Shown in pieces: positions 8,937 to 17,655 of a stretch of 64,000 nucleotides of DNA. The notes beneath the pieces are model-generated. The model saw only the letters and a list, made by a program, of their open reading frames with translations, was not told where the DNA came from and ran no database searches. The stretch's first letter is position 1. The number at the start of each line of letters is the position of its first letter. The position numbers and the translations under genes were made by a program. The DNA is from Aquamicrobium lusatiense. GTDB lineage: Bacteria > Pseudomonadota > Alphaproteobacteria > Rhizobiales > Rhizobiaceae. Where the stretch lies: contig NZ_JACHEU010000001.1 of the NCBI RefSeq assembly GCF_014201615.1, forward strand, positions 1,011,631-1,075,630. Direction: 5' to 3'.

Positions 8937-9889
8937 AGCCCGTAAATCCTGAACGAAGCCCGCCCGCTCAGCTCCCGCACCGCCTCGAACTGCTCCAGCC
9001 GCGCGAAAAGGCGCCGGGAGGCAAAGCGCGACAGCCGGCGCGAAGCAAAGGTGCCAGGCAGCGCGTCGTCCCCGAGCAGGATGTCCAGCACGTCGGAAGC
9101 GCCCTTGGCCCTCAGCTTCGGCGCGACTTCAAGCAGGTGCGCGGCGCGGCGCGATAGCGTGGCGGCCTCGCGCAGGGCTGAGGCAACCGCCTCGACCAGC
9201 GCCACGCACAGAACCTGTCCGAATTGCGGATCGCCCGGCCTGATTCGCTTTGAACGTCCGCCTTCGACACGGAAGATGGGCGTGAAGGCCATTGTCATGG
9301 CAAGCGGCACTGCCCGCTGCCAGCCAAGGCAGCGGGCCAGCACCAGATCGACGAGCCACCAGCACAGAAGCTCAGTGCGGGGTTCGAGCGCCATGATCGC
9401 GGCGGTTGCAGCCGCTGCCGCCAGCGGTGCCGGCCGGCCGGATGTCGCGGCCGTATCGACCATGCCGGCGATTGCCTGCCAGTCCATGTCACCCGGCAGC
9501 CCCATCAGCTCGGCCAGTGTCGCCAGCCCTTCCGCCTCGGCCTGTGGCCGCTGCCCGGCCAGCCGTCGCCACGCCGCGAAAAGATTTCCGGCCGGCCCGG
9601 GGTCGCCGTTTGCCGGGCACAGATACCAGGCATCGCGAAGCGCGGCCTGCGTCTCCGTGCGTCCCGCCATGCGGCACGCCTCGGCGGCACAGTCGAGCGC
9701 CAGCCGGTGCCGCCATGCGCCTGCCCAGACCGGTTCCGAGCGCACGAGGCTGTCGAGCGCATGAAGGGCGGCACCGGCTGAGAAGGCCGCGCCGACGGGA
9801 TCGGCAGGGTCGGCGCGCGCCGTTACCCAGCCCGGCAGGCGCGGGATCACGTCAGGAACGACAGGAGGCGAATCGGAACGTCTGGCCAT
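8933..9889 (-). CDS. DUF1403 family protein
   Basis: A 318-aa cytoplasmic protein matching what I remember of DUF1403, a family of about 320 residues found mainly in Rhizobium and relatives. It is rich in Ala, Leu and Arg with no signal peptide and appears mostly helical. Visible landmarks are PRLPGWVTARADPADPVGAAFSAGAAL, EPVWAGAWRHRLAL and a C-terminal Arg-rich stretch ASRRLSRFASRRLFARLEQF. Its stop overlaps the scpB start by 4 bp, so the two are translationally coupled and probably act together. Function unknown; a link to chromosome or plasmid segregation is inference from scpB only. Confidence 0.8.
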   Translation of the reverse strand: MARRSDSPPVVPDVIPRLPGWVTARADPADPVGAAFSAGAALHALDSLVRSEPVWAGAWRHRLALDCAAEACRMAGRTETQAALRDAWYLCPANGDPGPAGNLFAAWRRLAGQRPQAEAEGLATLAELMGLPGDMDWQAIAGMVDTAATSGRPAPLAAAAATAAIMALEPRTELLCWWLVDLVLARCLGWQRAVPLAMTMAFTPIFRVEGGRSKRIRPGDPQFGQVLCVALVEAVASALREAATLSRRAAHLLEVAPKLRAKGASDVLDILLGDDALPGTFASRRLSRFASRRLFARLEQFEAVRELSGRASFRIYGL

Positions 9890-9968
9890 GGCCTGAATCT
9901 ATGCCGCAGGTGCGCATGAAACCAGATTCCCGATTGCAATCCGCACAGCTTGTGAGGCCGGGCAGGTT

Positions 9969-11072
9969 TCAGCCTGCCTCTATGCGCAGCATATGGTTGT
10001 CCCAGACATGGTCGGGGTCGCTGAGCGTCGCGCCATCTGGGCCGACGATGACGCCGCCACCGGTGGTGGACAGGTAGCCCTTGCCGTCGGGAGCGATGCC
10101 GCACACCTCGGTCAGGTCCTGCGCCGACAGCACCTTGCTGGTCGCCGCCTCGATCACGGCAAGCGTGTTGCCCTGCGGCGAGGTCACGGCGACGGTGCCG
10201 GCGAGCGGATTGGCGGCAACCGAGCCGACATAGTTGCGCAGGCCGGCCAGCACATCCTGCGGCATGTCGATGAGCTGAATGCCCTTGTCGCGCGTGGCCT
10301 TGCCGACCAGCGGCGGCAGGTCCGTCACCGGGCCGCGATACTGGCAGCCGAACCACACATTGCCAGCGCCGTCCCGGTCCATATGCCGGATCGAGAGCTT
10401 GTGTAGCTCGGCGGGCAATTCGTGCTTCTCGATCAGTTCGCCGCTGATGCGGTCGACCAGCACATAGGAAGGCTGCATGGTGGCGATGTTGAGTTCGGCG
10501 CGGCCGAAATCGGGATGGGTTTCGATGCCGCCATTGGCAATCGCCAGCGTGCGCCCATCGCCCAACAGCAGAAGCTCGTGCGGGCCGACGCCATAGGTCG
10601 GAAATTCGCCCACGCGCCGAAAGTTGGAGCAGGCATCGTAGACCCCGATCATGCCCTCGGCATTGTCGAAATCGTTCTCGGTCGCGTAGAGCAGCGCGCC
10701 GTCCTGCGAGAACACGCCATGGCCGAAGAAGTGTCGGTCGGGAAGGCTGGGAATGGTCAGCGGTTCCTCGCGGCCCTTGTGGTCGAAAACCATGGCGAAG
10801 GTGCCGGGCTGGCGCGCGAACACCACGGCCCGGCCCGAAACCGGATCGAAGGTCACATCATGGCCGCGGTCCGGCAGGTCGACCGCATGCAGCACCTTGC
10901 CGTCCTCGGAAAGCACGGCGGCTCCGTAGCTGCCGTTGCGGCGCACGAAGGCGGTGGCGAAAACGGCGTCCGTGGCCATGGTGCGCGCCCAGGCCGAAGG
11001 GGTCATGGCCGCCGCAAAGCTCGCGCCTGCGGCGCGCAGGAAGTCGCGGCGGTCGATCAGCGGCGTGCGCAT
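9969..11072 (-). CDS. DUF1513 beta-propeller protein with Tat signal
   Basis: Periplasmic protein of 367 aa. The N-terminus MRTPLIDRRDFLRAAGASFAAAM carries a twin-arginine motif, and the rest has repeated propeller-like strands (GHDVTFDPVSGRAVVFARQPG, DRHFFGHGVFSQDGALLYATEND, VGPHELLLLGDGRTLAIANGG). It is last in a six-gene iron operon and starts one base after the stop of the upstream imelysin gene. DUF1513 proteins recur next to imelysins and di-heme oxidoreductases, which suggests a shared role in periplasmic iron handling. No catalytic residue can be named. Confidence 0.82.
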   Translation of the reverse strand: MRTPLIDRRDFLRAAGASFAAAMTPSAWARTMATDAVFATAFVRRNGSYGAAVLSEDGKVLHAVDLPDRGHDVTFDPVSGRAVVFARQPGTFAMVFDHKGREEPLTIPSLPDRHFFGHGVFSQDGALLYATENDFDNAEGMIGVYDACSNFRRVGEFPTYGVGPHELLLLGDGRTLAIANGGIETHPDFGRAELNIATMQPSYVLVDRISGELIEKHELPAELHKLSIRHMDRDGAGNVWFGCQYRGPVTDLPPLVGKATRDKGIQLIDMPQDVLAGLRNYVGSVAANPLAGTVAVTSPQGNTLAVIEAATSKVLSAQDLTEVCGIAPDGKGYLSTTGGGVIVGPDGATLSDPDHVWDNHMLRIEAG

Positions 11073-11073
11073 T

Positions 11074-12144
11074 TCAGTCTCCGTCGAGAGAGGAGAAGCC
11101 GGCGGTCAGCCCGAACTCGCCGCTCAGCCGCACACCGAACAGGTTGGAGAGGCTGGACGTGACGGTGCTGAGATAATCGAGCTTTTCGCGCCGGGCGGGA
11201 TCATCAAGCGCCTCTTCGATCGGTCCGCTCACCGAGCGGGCCGCTTCCGCGCCGTTGGCGAACTGGATTTCGATGGATTCGGCGATCCATCGGGCGTCGG
11301 GTGACAGCGCATCGGCCAGATGCGAGGCCCGGAACAGGCCGCCCAGCCCTTCGAGATTGGCGGCGAGTGAAGCGGTGGTGCCCTGCGAGCGCCAGTAAAG
11401 CGCCTGCTTCGGCTTGTCCTTCTCCGGACGCAGGCCGAGAAAGCCCCTGAGCCGCACGTCGCGCACCATTTCCAGCCCGTTGATGAACACCCCCATAAGC
11501 TCGGTCACGGCCTCGGAGCCGTTGCGGTAGGTGAGGTTGTCCGGGCCGGGGCTGGCCCATATCGCGGCAAAGCCGTCCGGCTTGTTCCAGTCGTCGCGCA
11601 CATCGGCGCTGATGGCGGCTATGTTGCCGGCCACGGCCGCACCGAAGGCGCAGCGATAGGCTCCATCCGCCGTCGCAAGCTCTTCGGCGTCGGTGCCGTA
11701 CAGCACATATTCCAGCGCGCCGAAGCCCTGCATGGCAACGCTCTTTCGAGCGATCTTCTCCGCCTCCGTGGCGTCCGGGTCCCCGGCCGCGAGCGCTGCC
11801 TGAACCTGCTTGAGGCCGATGCTCTTGCGGTCGGGCCAGAACAGCATCCTCTCCAGCCGGTTGCCCTCGCGGATCGGGCCGAACATGATCAGTTCCACCT
11901 TCGCCCAACCTTGCGCTGCTTGCGTAAACCCGTCGCGGGCAGCGTCAAGCGAGGCTTGCGATGGCGTGGCGCACAGGGTTGCGACCGATTTTTCAAGCGC
12001 GGCGGTGCGTTCGGCGAGATCGCCATAGGCCGGGCGGATGAAGCCGTCGATCGCCTGACCGATCACATCGGAGGCCGGCATCGCCGCCTGAGCAGCGGCC
12101 GGGAGGAAAAGGGAGAAGGTGAATGCGACCGCCAGTGCTTTCAT
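11074..12144 (-). CDS. Imelysin-family iron-uptake protein (second copy)
   Basis: Periplasmic imelysin (peptidase M75/EfeO-like fold), 356 aa with a Sec signal ending LPAAAQAAM. Helical stretches AQGWAKVELIMFGPI, ERMLFWPDRK and MQGFGALEYVLYGTD align with the imelysin core. The family GxHxxE metal motif appears here as GFGALE, that is, with the histidine replaced, while the first copy in this operon keeps it. It lies directly between the di-heme oxidoreductase and the DUF1513 gene with no gap, so it is cotranscribed. Role inferred: iron binding or delivery in the periplasm. Confidence 0.83.
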   Translation of the reverse strand: MKALAVAFTFSLFLPAAAQAAMPASDVIGQAIDGFIRPAYGDLAERTAALEKSVATLCATPSQASLDAARDGFTQAAQGWAKVELIMFGPIREGNRLERMLFWPDRKSIGLKQVQAALAAGDPDATEAEKIARKSVAMQGFGALEYVLYGTDAEELATADGAYRCAFGAAVAGNIAAISADVRDDWNKPDGFAAIWASPGPDNLTYRNGSEAVTELMGVFINGLEMVRDVRLRGFLGLRPEKDKPKQALYWRSQGTTASLAANLEGLGGLFRASHLADALSPDARWIAESIEIQFANGAEAARSVSGPIEEALDDPARREKLDYLSTVTSSLSNLFGVRLSGEFGLTAGFSSLDGD

Positions 12145-13740
12145 CTAGAGCGACTCCAGGAATTTGATCAGGGCTTCGCGTTCTTCGGCGCTGGCTGCCG
12201 CGAAACTGTCGCGCGCGCTTTGCGCCTCGCCACCATGCCACACTATGGCTTCGGTCAGATTGCGGGCGCGGCCATCATGCAGGAAAAATGTGTGGTTGTT
12301 GACCCTCTGCGTGAGTCCGATGCCCCACAGCGGCGGCGTGCGCCATTCATAGCCGTCGGCAACGCCCACCTGCTGGCCGTCGGCAAGGCCTTCGCCCATG
12401 TCGTGCAGCAGGAAATCGGAATAGGGCCAGATGAGCTGGAAGGCGTGCGCCTTGTTGGGCGCATCGCGGCGGGTGACGAATTTGGGTGTGTGGCAGGAGG
12501 CGCAGCCCATGTCGTAGAAGGCCTGCTTGCCGGCCAGAACGTCCGGCTTGTCGAGATTGCGCCGTGCCGGCACGGCAAGGTTCTGCGAATAGAACGTCAC
12601 CAGATCCATGATCGGCTCCGGCGCCTCCGTGTCGCCAAGGCGGGGCTGAACGCCGGTCGGCATGTCGAGACAGGCTTTCTGCGCCGGCGTGCAATCGCCC
12701 CAGTGATGCGGCACTTCCGGAGAGGATATGCCGATGTCGCCGGCCAGCGCATCGGCGGATTGCTGACGAATGGTGGCCGTCTGGGCCTTCCAGCCGAAAC
12801 GGCCGAGCGTCAGTTCACCGGTCAGCGTGTCGCGCACGATCGAGGCCCTGCCGGAAATGCCGTCGCCATCGGCATCGTCGGGATCGGCATTGGCAAGGAT
12901 ATCGGCCGGATGGATCTGCTCCACCAGACCCAGACCGATCATCGGATTGGCGATGCGCGGCGACAGCGTGGTGCGCGCGTCAAGCGGGCCGTAGCCGAGG
13001 TTTTCCACCGAATAGGCCGGCTTGCGCAGGGAAACCACGGTGCCGTCGTCCAGCGTGACCGGGACCTCCTCGTAGTCGATGCGCATGCGCCCTTCGCTCA
13101 CCAGTCCGGGCACGGCAAGGTCCTGCAATTGCGTGCCGTAGACGGGGTCGGGGAAGTTCAGCACCTGATGCGCGGCGACCGCCTGCTTCTCCTCCTCCGT
13201 TTCAGCCTCGCGCGCCAGCCGCAGGAACATGGAGGTGGCGTCGGCCTTGCCCTCAGGGGGATGGCCGCGCCCATCCTTCAGGTGGCAGCTCTGGCAGGCG
13301 CGGGCATTGAACAGCGGCCCCAGCCCGTCCGATGCCTGCGTCGAAGAGGGCGACGAAACCCAGTTCTTGCGGAAGATGGCATTGCCGAGCTTGAAGGTGC
13401 TTTCTTCCTCAAAGGTGATGTTGGCGGAAAACTGCGAGAAGGAATCGGCGTTGACCCGCTTGCGGGTGGTCGCAGCCCCACCCTGCATCAGCTCGAACTG
13501 CTCGGGCTTGCTGAAGTCCGTGGTCGGGGCAGTGATCGCCCGCACCCGCGCCAGATCCTTCTCCGTCAGATCGTCGCGGATAGCCGGCACATCCGGCAGC
13601 TCCTGCGCGGCAGCGGGAATGAGACAGGCCAACAGCGAAAAGGCTGCCGCACAGACGCCGAAGCGGCGTGCGGCAGGCTGTACATGCGGAGCATCGAAGC
13701 CGGACCGCGGGCGGCGCAAAAGGTCTAGGATGCGCCGCAT
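12145..13740 (-). CDS. Di-heme oxidoreductase (putative peroxidase, DUF1111 family)
   Basis: Secreted c-type cytochrome, 531 aa, signal peptide ending IPAAAQEL after an Arg-rich N-terminus. Two heme-binding motifs are visible: CQSCH near residue 150 (LFNARACQSCHLKDGRGHPP) and CASCH near residue 410 (MGCASCHTPKFVTRRD). The ending SAEEREALIKFLESL is typical of cytochrome peroxidase-like proteins. Located between bacterioferritin and the second imelysin, it likely supplies a redox step (Fe2+/Fe3+ interconversion) for periplasmic iron transport; that role is inferred from context. The start at 13740 gives a long N-region; later starts are possible. Confidence 0.86.
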   Translation of the reverse strand: MRRILDLLRRPRSGFDAPHVQPAARRFGVCAAAFSLLACLIPAAAQELPDVPAIRDDLTEKDLARVRAITAPTTDFSKPEQFELMQGGAATTRKRVNADSFSQFSANITFEEESTFKLGNAIFRKNWVSSPSSTQASDGLGPLFNARACQSCHLKDGRGHPPEGKADATSMFLRLAREAETEEEKQAVAAHQVLNFPDPVYGTQLQDLAVPGLVSEGRMRIDYEEVPVTLDDGTVVSLRKPAYSVENLGYGPLDARTTLSPRIANPMIGLGLVEQIHPADILANADPDDADGDGISGRASIVRDTLTGELTLGRFGWKAQTATIRQQSADALAGDIGISSPEVPHHWGDCTPAQKACLDMPTGVQPRLGDTEAPEPIMDLVTFYSQNLAVPARRNLDKPDVLAGKQAFYDMGCASCHTPKFVTRRDAPNKAHAFQLIWPYSDFLLHDMGEGLADGQQVGVADGYEWRTPPLWGIGLTQRVNNHTFFLHDGRARNLTEAIVWHGGEAQSARDSFAAASAEEREALIKFLESL

Positions 13741-13751
13741 TCCCGCATGTC

Positions 13752-14237
13752 CTATGCCGCCTCGTTGGCCGGGGCGGCGTTAAGCAGGCCGTACTTTTCC
13801 TCACCCAGCGAAGCAAGGAGGTCGAGCTGCGTTTCGAGGAAGTCGATATGCCCTTCCTCGTCGATCAGCAGTTCCTCGAAAAGCTTCATGGTGACGTAGT
13901 CGCCCAGTTCATTGCAAATCTCGCGCGACCGCTTGTAGGAGGTGCGCGCGTCGTATTCTCCGGCCAGATCCGATTCCAGCACTTCCTTGACGTTCTGTCC
14001 GATGCGCAAAGGCGCCACGGATTGAAGGTTCGGATGGCCTTCCAGGAAGATGATGCGCGCCACCAGCTTGTCGGCGTGCTGCATTTCCTCGATGGACTCC
14101 TCGCGTTCCTTCTTTGCGAGCTTCAGATATCCCCAGTCTTCCAGAAGACGGTAATGCAGCCAGTACTGGTTGACCGCGCCAAGTTCCAGAAAAAGGGCTT
14201 CGTTAAGCCGCTCGATGATTTGTGGGTCGCCTTTCAT
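13752..14237 (-). CDS. bfr: Bacterioferritin
   Basis: Heme-containing iron storage protein that oxidises Fe2+ and stores it in a 24-mer shell, 161 aa. All ferroxidase ligands fall at canonical positions: E18, E51, H54, E94, E127 and H130; M52, the axial heme ligand, is also present (IEEMQHAD). The last residues NAAPANEAA extend slightly beyond the E. coli protein. It overlaps bfd by 35 bp and starts after AGCAGGACCC. Being in an operon with an upstream ICE palindrome, it is probably repressed by Irr when iron is scarce. Confidence 0.96.
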   Translation of the reverse strand: MKGDPQIIERLNEALFLELGAVNQYWLHYRLLEDWGYLKLAKKEREESIEEMQHADKLVARIIFLEGHPNLQSVAPLRIGQNVKEVLESDLAGEYDARTSYKRSREICNELGDYVTMKLFEELLIDEEGHIDFLETQLDLLASLGEEKYGLLNAAPANEAA

Positions 14238-14514
14238 GGGTCCTGCTCCCGTATTGGACGCGCAATTCTCTCACGCGAGCCAAGTGTGAAACGATATCCA
14301 CGCCGCCCGCCTCCGAGCGGACGTGGTAGTCCTCGGTTACCCGAATGATCGTTTCGACCACATTTGGGAAGCAGCCGCAACAGCGACCGCGCTTCTTCAT
14401 ATAGTGATAGACTTTCGCTGGCACGATCAGCTGCCACGGATCGCTGTCCAGCAGATCGATGATTGCTTTCTCGATCTCCTTTTCGGTGATGATGTTGCAG
14501 TGACAGATCAGCAT
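14203..14514 (-). CDS. bfd: Bacterioferritin-associated [2Fe-2S] ferredoxin
   Basis: Small redox protein, 103 aa, that reduces the bacterioferritin core so iron can be released. It shows the Bfd cysteine pattern, CHC at residues 5-7 and CCGC later ([12 protein letters not shown]). The C-terminal 40 residues extend beyond a typical 64-70 aa Bfd and overlap the bfr start by 35 bp, so translation of the two is probably coupled. The ATG at 14514 follows CAGGAACGAC. Its gene order imelysin-bfd-bfr links storage to import. Confidence 0.92.
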   Translation of the reverse strand: MLICHCNIITEKEIEKAIIDLLDSDPWQLIVPAKVYHYMKKRGRCCGCFPNVVETIIRVTEDYHVRSEAGGVDIVSHLARVRELRVQYGSRTHERRPTNHRAA

Positions 14515-14587
14515 GTCGTTCCTGGCCTGGCTGGGCGGTGCCTTTCACCGGCACCGCTGTCGCTGGAATGAAGGAGGTTGCCAGCCC

Positions 14588-15901
14588 TTATTCGAAGACT
14601 TTGTCCGGTGAATCGAGGCTGTCGGAGCCTTCGAAGGCGATGGCGTCGAGCTTCAAGGCAGCGACGACGCGTTCGATCGACTTGGTCTGGTCGACCAGCG
14701 CGTCGATGGCGGCCTGCACGGTGGCATTGCCTTCCGCATTGCCTTCGCCGATCTGCTGGTCATAGGCCTCTCCGGCTTCGGCGCGGGCGGCAATGGCTTC
14801 CATTTTGGCGACCGTGGCGTCCAGCTTGCCGGACAGCTCCGTATCGAGCGCCGGATCGGTTTCCTTGACCAGATCGGACAGCGAGGGACCGGCGACAGAC
14901 GATCCGTCGATGCGCTTGTAGCTGCCGAGATAAGCCTCGCGAATGCCGACCGCGTCGTAGAGATGGGAGATATGGGTGTTGTCGGAGAAGCAGTCGTGCT
15001 CTTCCTCCGGATCATGCAGCAGAAGCCCGAGCTTCATGCGCTCGCCGGCCAGCTCGCCATAGGAAAGCGAACCCATGCCGGTCAGGATGGTGGAAAGGCC
15101 GGTCTTTTCGTCGCCGTCGTTCAGCGCCTTGCGGGCTTCGCCGTCGTCCTTCCAGTTGTCGACCATCTCCTGCAGATCCGCGACCAGCAGGGTGGACGCC
15201 GACTTCAGATACTCGGCGCGACGCTCGCAGTTGCCGCCGGTGCAGTTGGCCTTGTCGTAGTCGGTGTAGGGACGCTTGCCGGCGCCGGGACCCGTGCCGT
15301 TGAGGTCCTGACCCCACAGCAGGAATTCGATGGCATGATAGCCGGTGGCCACGTTGGCCTCGATGTCGCCGGCTTCCTGCAGGGTTTCGGACAGGAATTC
15401 CGGCGTCAGGCTGGAGGCGTCGACCTCTTGCCCGTCGATCTCGATCTTGGTGTTGGCGATGACATTGGCCGTGTAGAGGCCGTTCTCGTCGGATTCGGTG
15501 CCATAGCTGGCGTCGACATAGTCGATCAGACCTTCATCCAGCGGCCAGGCGTTCACGCGGCCTTCCCAGTCGTCGACGATGGCATTGCCGAAACGGTAGA
15601 CTTCGGTCTGCTGATAGGGAATGCGGGCCGCCTTCCATGCCGCCTTTGCCGCGTCCAGCGTCTCGGCGGAGGGGGTGGCGATGAGGGCGTCGATGGCGAC
15701 GTCCAGCGCCCTGGCGGTGGTCAGCGAGTCCTCGTATTTGGCAAGCGCGATGTCGGCATAGGTTTTCACCACAGCCTTCGGATCAGTGTCAGCCTTCGCC
15801 GGCAGAATGAAAATAGCTGCAGTCAGCGCCGCGGTGGCGCCAATCGCCGCCATTCTGCCCATTGAGCGGGTCGAGGCCCAGCTTCTGATCATCGCTCTCA
15901 T
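14588..15901 (-). CDS. Imelysin-family iron-regulated protein (IrpA-like)
   Basis: Periplasmic imelysin, 437 aa, first gene of the iron operon. Signal segment GATAALTAAIFILPAKA follows a basic start. Family landmarks are AWKAARIPYQQTEVYRFGN, the metal motif GYHAIE of the GxHxxE type (near residue 187) followed by FLLWGQD, and SFLEEEHDCFSDNT-like text (actual DPEEEHDCFSDNTHISH). This is the IrpA/insulin-cleaving membrane protease family now viewed as iron-binding. An ICE palindrome lies 290 bp upstream. Several in-frame ATGs precede the signal, so the exact start is uncertain. Confidence 0.87.
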   Translation of the reverse strand: MRAMIRSWASTRSMGRMAAIGATAALTAAIFILPAKADTDPKAVVKTYADIALAKYEDSLTTARALDVAIDALIATPSAETLDAAKAAWKAARIPYQQTEVYRFGNAIVDDWEGRVNAWPLDEGLIDYVDASYGTESDENGLYTANVIANTKIEIDGQEVDASSLTPEFLSETLQEAGDIEANVATGYHAIEFLLWGQDLNGTGPGAGKRPYTDYDKANCTGGNCERRAEYLKSASTLLVADLQEMVDNWKDDGEARKALNDGDEKTGLSTILTGMGSLSYGELAGERMKLGLLLHDPEEEHDCFSDNTHISHLYDAVGIREAYLGSYKRIDGSSVAGPSLSDLVKETDPALDTELSGKLDATVAKMEAIAARAEAGEAYDQQIGEGNAEGNATVQAAIDALVDQTKSIERVVAALKLDAIAFEGSDSLDSPDKVFE

Positions 15902-16370
15902 CTCCTACAAGAATTAGACGTCCGTCAGACAGCGCCGGGGAGGCGACCGGTGCCGGCAGAACGGACTTTTCCGAAAGAAGGAGATGATGTCACGATCGAC
16001 CCGGCGTCTTGCCGTGGACGGGGCAGGAGAAATCCACAGCGGACCTTGCCGAAACGAAACAACATCGAAGCCTCCAATCGAAAGGGTTAAAGGCCCTTAC
16101 ATTAAAGGAATGCGTCAGGACGCTCGTTCATAAAGCCTCACATTCGCTGAAAGTCAACTTGAATCTGGAAAAAGGGCAATTAAAACAATAGTTTAGAATT
16201 ATTCTAAACTATTGGAGTCATGTTTATCCCGATGCTTTAACAGGCGCTTTCCGGTTGACAGGCCGCCGGCACTGGTGCGACGCCCGACAGGCCCTCTTGA
16301 GATATGAAAAAACAATCTCCAACTGGCAGGGGCCTCTGCCTGAGAGGCCGAAACAGGGAAAGCAGGTGCC
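15902..16370. other. Divergent intergenic region with iron-control element
   Basis: About 470 bp between the imelysin operon (leftward) and the reductase gene (rightward). It is clearly richer in A and T than its surroundings, especially 16030-16230, and contains the ICE palindrome at 16191-16209. No convincing gene is present; a 60-residue frame at 16009 has no family features. Confidence 0.6.
16191..16209. promoter_or_regulatory. ICE box, predicted Irr operator
   Basis: GTTTAGAATTATTCTAAAC, 9-bp perfect arms around one central base. This matches the rhizobial iron control element (TTTAGAA...TTCTAAA) bound by the heme-sensing regulator Irr. It stands upstream of the imelysin-bfd-bfr operon and also 161 bp before the reductase gene on the other strand. 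Irr usually represses storage genes such as bfr when iron is low; that outcome here is inferred. Confidence 0.85.
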
Positions 16371-17597
16371 ATGACGAGCGGTACGATCATTGTTGGGGCC
16401 GGCCATGCCGGCGTTCAGGCCGCGGCCAGCCTGCGCGAGGAGGGCTATGACGGGCCGGTGGTGCTGATCGGCGAGGAACAGGAGCTTCCCTACCACAAGC
16501 CGCCCCTGTCCAAGACCTTCATCAAGGATGCGGCGGCAAAGCCGCAGCCGCTGCGCGGCGAAAGCTTCTATGAAGGCAATTCGATCGACTATCGTCCGGG
16601 CCTGCATGTCGAGCGCATCGATCTCGCCGGTCGCCGCCTTGAGCTTGCCGGTGGTGCTTCGCTCGCCTTCGACAGGCTGATCCTCGCGACGGGTTCGCGG
16701 CCTCGCAGTCTTCCGGTTGAAGGGGCCGGGCTGCCGGGCGTTGTCTCCTTGCGCGAAGTGGCCGATGCGCGCCTCATCCGCGAGCTGAGCGCATCCTGCA
16801 CCGACGTGGTGGTGCTGGGCGGCGGGTTCATCGGTCTGGAGATCGCGGCGACCCTGCGCGCCGCCGGCCGCAACGTCACCGTCGTCGAGGCGGCCGACAG
16901 GCTGCTTGGCCGCGTCGTGGCAGCCCCCATAGGGGAGTATGTCCGCCAGCGTCTGGCCGATCTCGGCGTGCGCATCCTCACCGGCACCACCGTCAGCCGG
17001 CTGGAGGGCGAAAAAGGCCATGTATCGGCCGCCGTCACGGCGGCGGGCGAGCGCCTCCCCGCCCAGCTCGTCATCGTCGGCGTCGGTGTCGTGCCCAATG
17101 TCGAGCTTGCCGGGCAGGCCGGCATCGCCATCTCGAACGGCATCCGCGTCGATCATCAGATGCGCACATCCGTGCCGGAAGTTCTTTCGGTGGGCGATGT
17201 GGCCTCATACCGGCACTGGTTCACCGGCGGCGACGTGCGCCTGGAATCGGTGCAGAATGCCACCGATCAGGCGCGTCTGGCAGCACGCACCATCACCGGC
17301 GGCACCGATGCGTATGGAGCCGTCCCATGGTTCTGGTCGGATATAGGCGACATGAAGCTGCAGATGGTGGGTCTGACCGCCGGCGCCGACAGCCATCTGA
17401 CCGTAGGCATGCCACAGGACAACAGGTTCTCCGTATATCATTTCGCGGGAGACCGGCTTGTGGCGGTAGAATCCGTCAACCGCCCGGCCGACCATATGCT
17501 CGGCCGCAAGATGCTGGCCGCAGGCTTTTCGCCGTCGCGCGAGGCGGTGGCGGAGGGAGCCGATGCTCTCAAGGCCGCGCTCGCGGCTGCCGGGTGA
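16371..17597 (+). CDS. FAD-dependent ferredoxin/rubredoxin reductase-type oxidoreductase
   Basis: Flavoprotein of 408 aa that transfers electrons from NAD(P)H to a small iron-sulfur partner. It has an N-terminal FAD motif GAGHAG (residues 8-13), PYHKPPLSK, the ATG motif LILATGSRPR, an NAD motif VVVLGGGFIGLEIA, and the second FAD motif VLSVGDVA. The C-terminal domain (WFWSDIGDMKLQMVG) matches rhodocoxin/putidaredoxin reductases. No P450 or ferredoxin gene is adjacent, so the partner is unknown. The ICE box upstream raises the chance that it belongs to the iron regulon, perhaps reducing Bfd; that is speculation. Confidence 0.88.
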   Translation: MTSGTIIVGAGHAGVQAAASLREEGYDGPVVLIGEEQELPYHKPPLSKTFIKDAAAKPQPLRGESFYEGNSIDYRPGLHVERIDLAGRRLELAGGASLAFDRLILATGSRPRSLPVEGAGLPGVVSLREVADARLIRELSASCTDVVVLGGGFIGLEIAATLRAAGRNVTVVEAADRLLGRVVAAPIGEYVRQRLADLGVRILTGTTVSRLEGEKGHVSAAVTAAGERLPAQLVIVGVGVVPNVELAGQAGIAISNGIRVDHQMRTSVPEVLSVGDVASYRHWFTGGDVRLESVQNATDQARLAARTITGGTDAYGAVPWFWSDIGDMKLQMVGLTAGADSHLTVGMPQDNRFSVYHFAGDRLVAVESVNRPADHMLGRKMLAAGFSPSREAVAEGADALKAALAAAG

Positions 17598-17603
17598 AAG
17601 AAA

Positions 17604-17635
17604 AAAGCCCCGTCCTCTGAACGAGGCGGGGCTTT
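17604..17635. terminator. Bidirectional terminator between the reductase gene and mscL
   Basis: Stem AAAGCCCCG...CCTC with GAGGCGGGGCTTT, flanked by A- and T-runs on either side. It lies between convergent genes 17597 and 17656 and can serve both. Confidence 0.88.
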
Positions 17636-17655
17636 CAGCTTCGATGCGTATCCGG

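Noticed and set aside
11911..13728. 605-aa plus-strand frame opposite the di-heme oxidoreductase
   Set aside because: The minus strand has a signal peptide and two CxxCH motifs; this frame has none of these.
16009..16191. 60-residue frame in the A/T-rich gap before the reductase gene
   Set aside because: No ribosome site, no signal or domain, and it runs into the ICE palindrome region.
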